Source of the DNA: Isoetes taiwanensis
Taxonomy: Eukaryota > Streptophyta > Lycopodiopsida > Isoetales > Isoetaceae
Direction: 5' to 3'
NCBI GenBank assembly: GCA_021234155.1
Contig: JAJEKV010000011.1
Coordinates: 21,284,677 to 21,348,676, forward strand
Length of the DNA stretch: 64,000 bases
The translations under genes were made by a program, and so were the position numbers. Shown here in pieces: positions 63,721-64,000 of this stretch (positions are counted from its first letter, which is position 1; each line of letters begins with the position of its first letter). The notes under the pieces were generated by a model. The model made no database searches. It was given only the letters and a program-made list of their open reading frames with translations, and was not told where the DNA came from.

Positions 63721-64000
63721 TAAATTAAAGCAAGCTGGAGCACACAAGCAAAATCAAGATCATTAGTTCATTTCATTTTGAGGCAAATCCCTTTCTAGAA
63801 ATATCTCCCATCAATTTTTGCTTATTAGACTGGTTAAAAAACCTTTTCGAATTCATATCCATTTCACTAGTAATGGTGCCCAACATTTTCGAGTGTAAAT
63901 ACATCTTAATGTAGTAGCATCTTTCTATTCTATGTTCATATTTACAATTAAGCATGTATTAATATTACAAATGTTTTGAAATGTAGACTATCCTAAGAAG
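63721..64000. other. No recognisable gene
   Basis: AT-rich flank right of the 7.5 kb element. Nothing supported. Confidence 0.5.

Overview
The window is nuclear DNA of a land plant. It holds Ty1/copia and LINE retroelements, spliced gene remnants with GT-AG boundaries, plant-type TATA boxes, initiator-Met tRNA primer-binding sites and pieces of plant genes (chloroplast RbcX, GH1 beta-glucosidase, glyoxalase I, a TMEM147-like ER protein). I saw no intact, confidently identified host gene. The load of decayed repeats, several copies of a DUF7869-type family and the style of the LINE proteins suggest a large seed-free plant genome (fern, lycophyte or bryophyte). That assignment is inference.

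Layout. 0-4.5 kb: copia pol, then an LTR, then a copia gag. 5-10.4 kb: a small inverted-repeat element and DUF7869 copy 1 (+), followed by two convergent ~80-aa genes, one of which has a MITE in its promoter. 10.4-19.1 kb: a poly(A) retroposon family, a near-perfect foldback, an RbcX remnant, tandem repeats, GH1 debris and long stretches with nothing recognisable. 19.3-23.0 kb: a second copia element truncated in its reverse transcriptase. 23.0-24.1 kb: inserted DNA of unknown type. 24.1-27.0 kb: DUF7869 copy 3 (-), a diverged relative. 27.2-35.7 kb: an unusual locus with two duplicated promoters, a broken multi-exon gene ending in an FCP1/HAD-phosphatase-like exon, and about 20 CACGC..GCGTG palindromes confined to intron-like and promoter DNA. 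36.5-40.7 kb: DUF7869 copy 2 (-) with the same two convergent small genes as copy 1. 40.7-44.4 kb: an L1-type LINE inserted into the 5' end of copy 2. 44.4-49.2 kb: mostly unassigned, with a lysine-rich ORF and glyoxalase I debris. 49.2-51.2 kb: a second LINE (-), itself carrying a MITE fragment. 52.4-52.7 kb: TMEM147-like debris. 53.5-63.7 kb: a family of hairpin-rich promoter units and a ~7.5 kb pyrimidine-rich, apparently non-coding element bounded by a 12-bp direct repeat.

Most notable. (1) Copies 1 and 2 of the DUF7869 family share one architecture: a large RNase-H-like/DUF7869 gene, then two tandem paralogous ~80-aa genes on the opposite strand, each with its own TATA box and leader. 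Between the two small genes both copies keep a fossil of the DUF7869 3' end. This looks like an undescribed mobile element with small accessory proteins. (2) The 56.2-63.7 kb element has structured RNA-like ends whose hairpin stems differ in sequence but keep pairing, plus at least a dozen copies of a CCACC-loop-GGTGATGC mini-hairpin. (3) The palindromes of the 27-35 kb locus include a ~190-bp inverted repeat in which each arm carries three of them.
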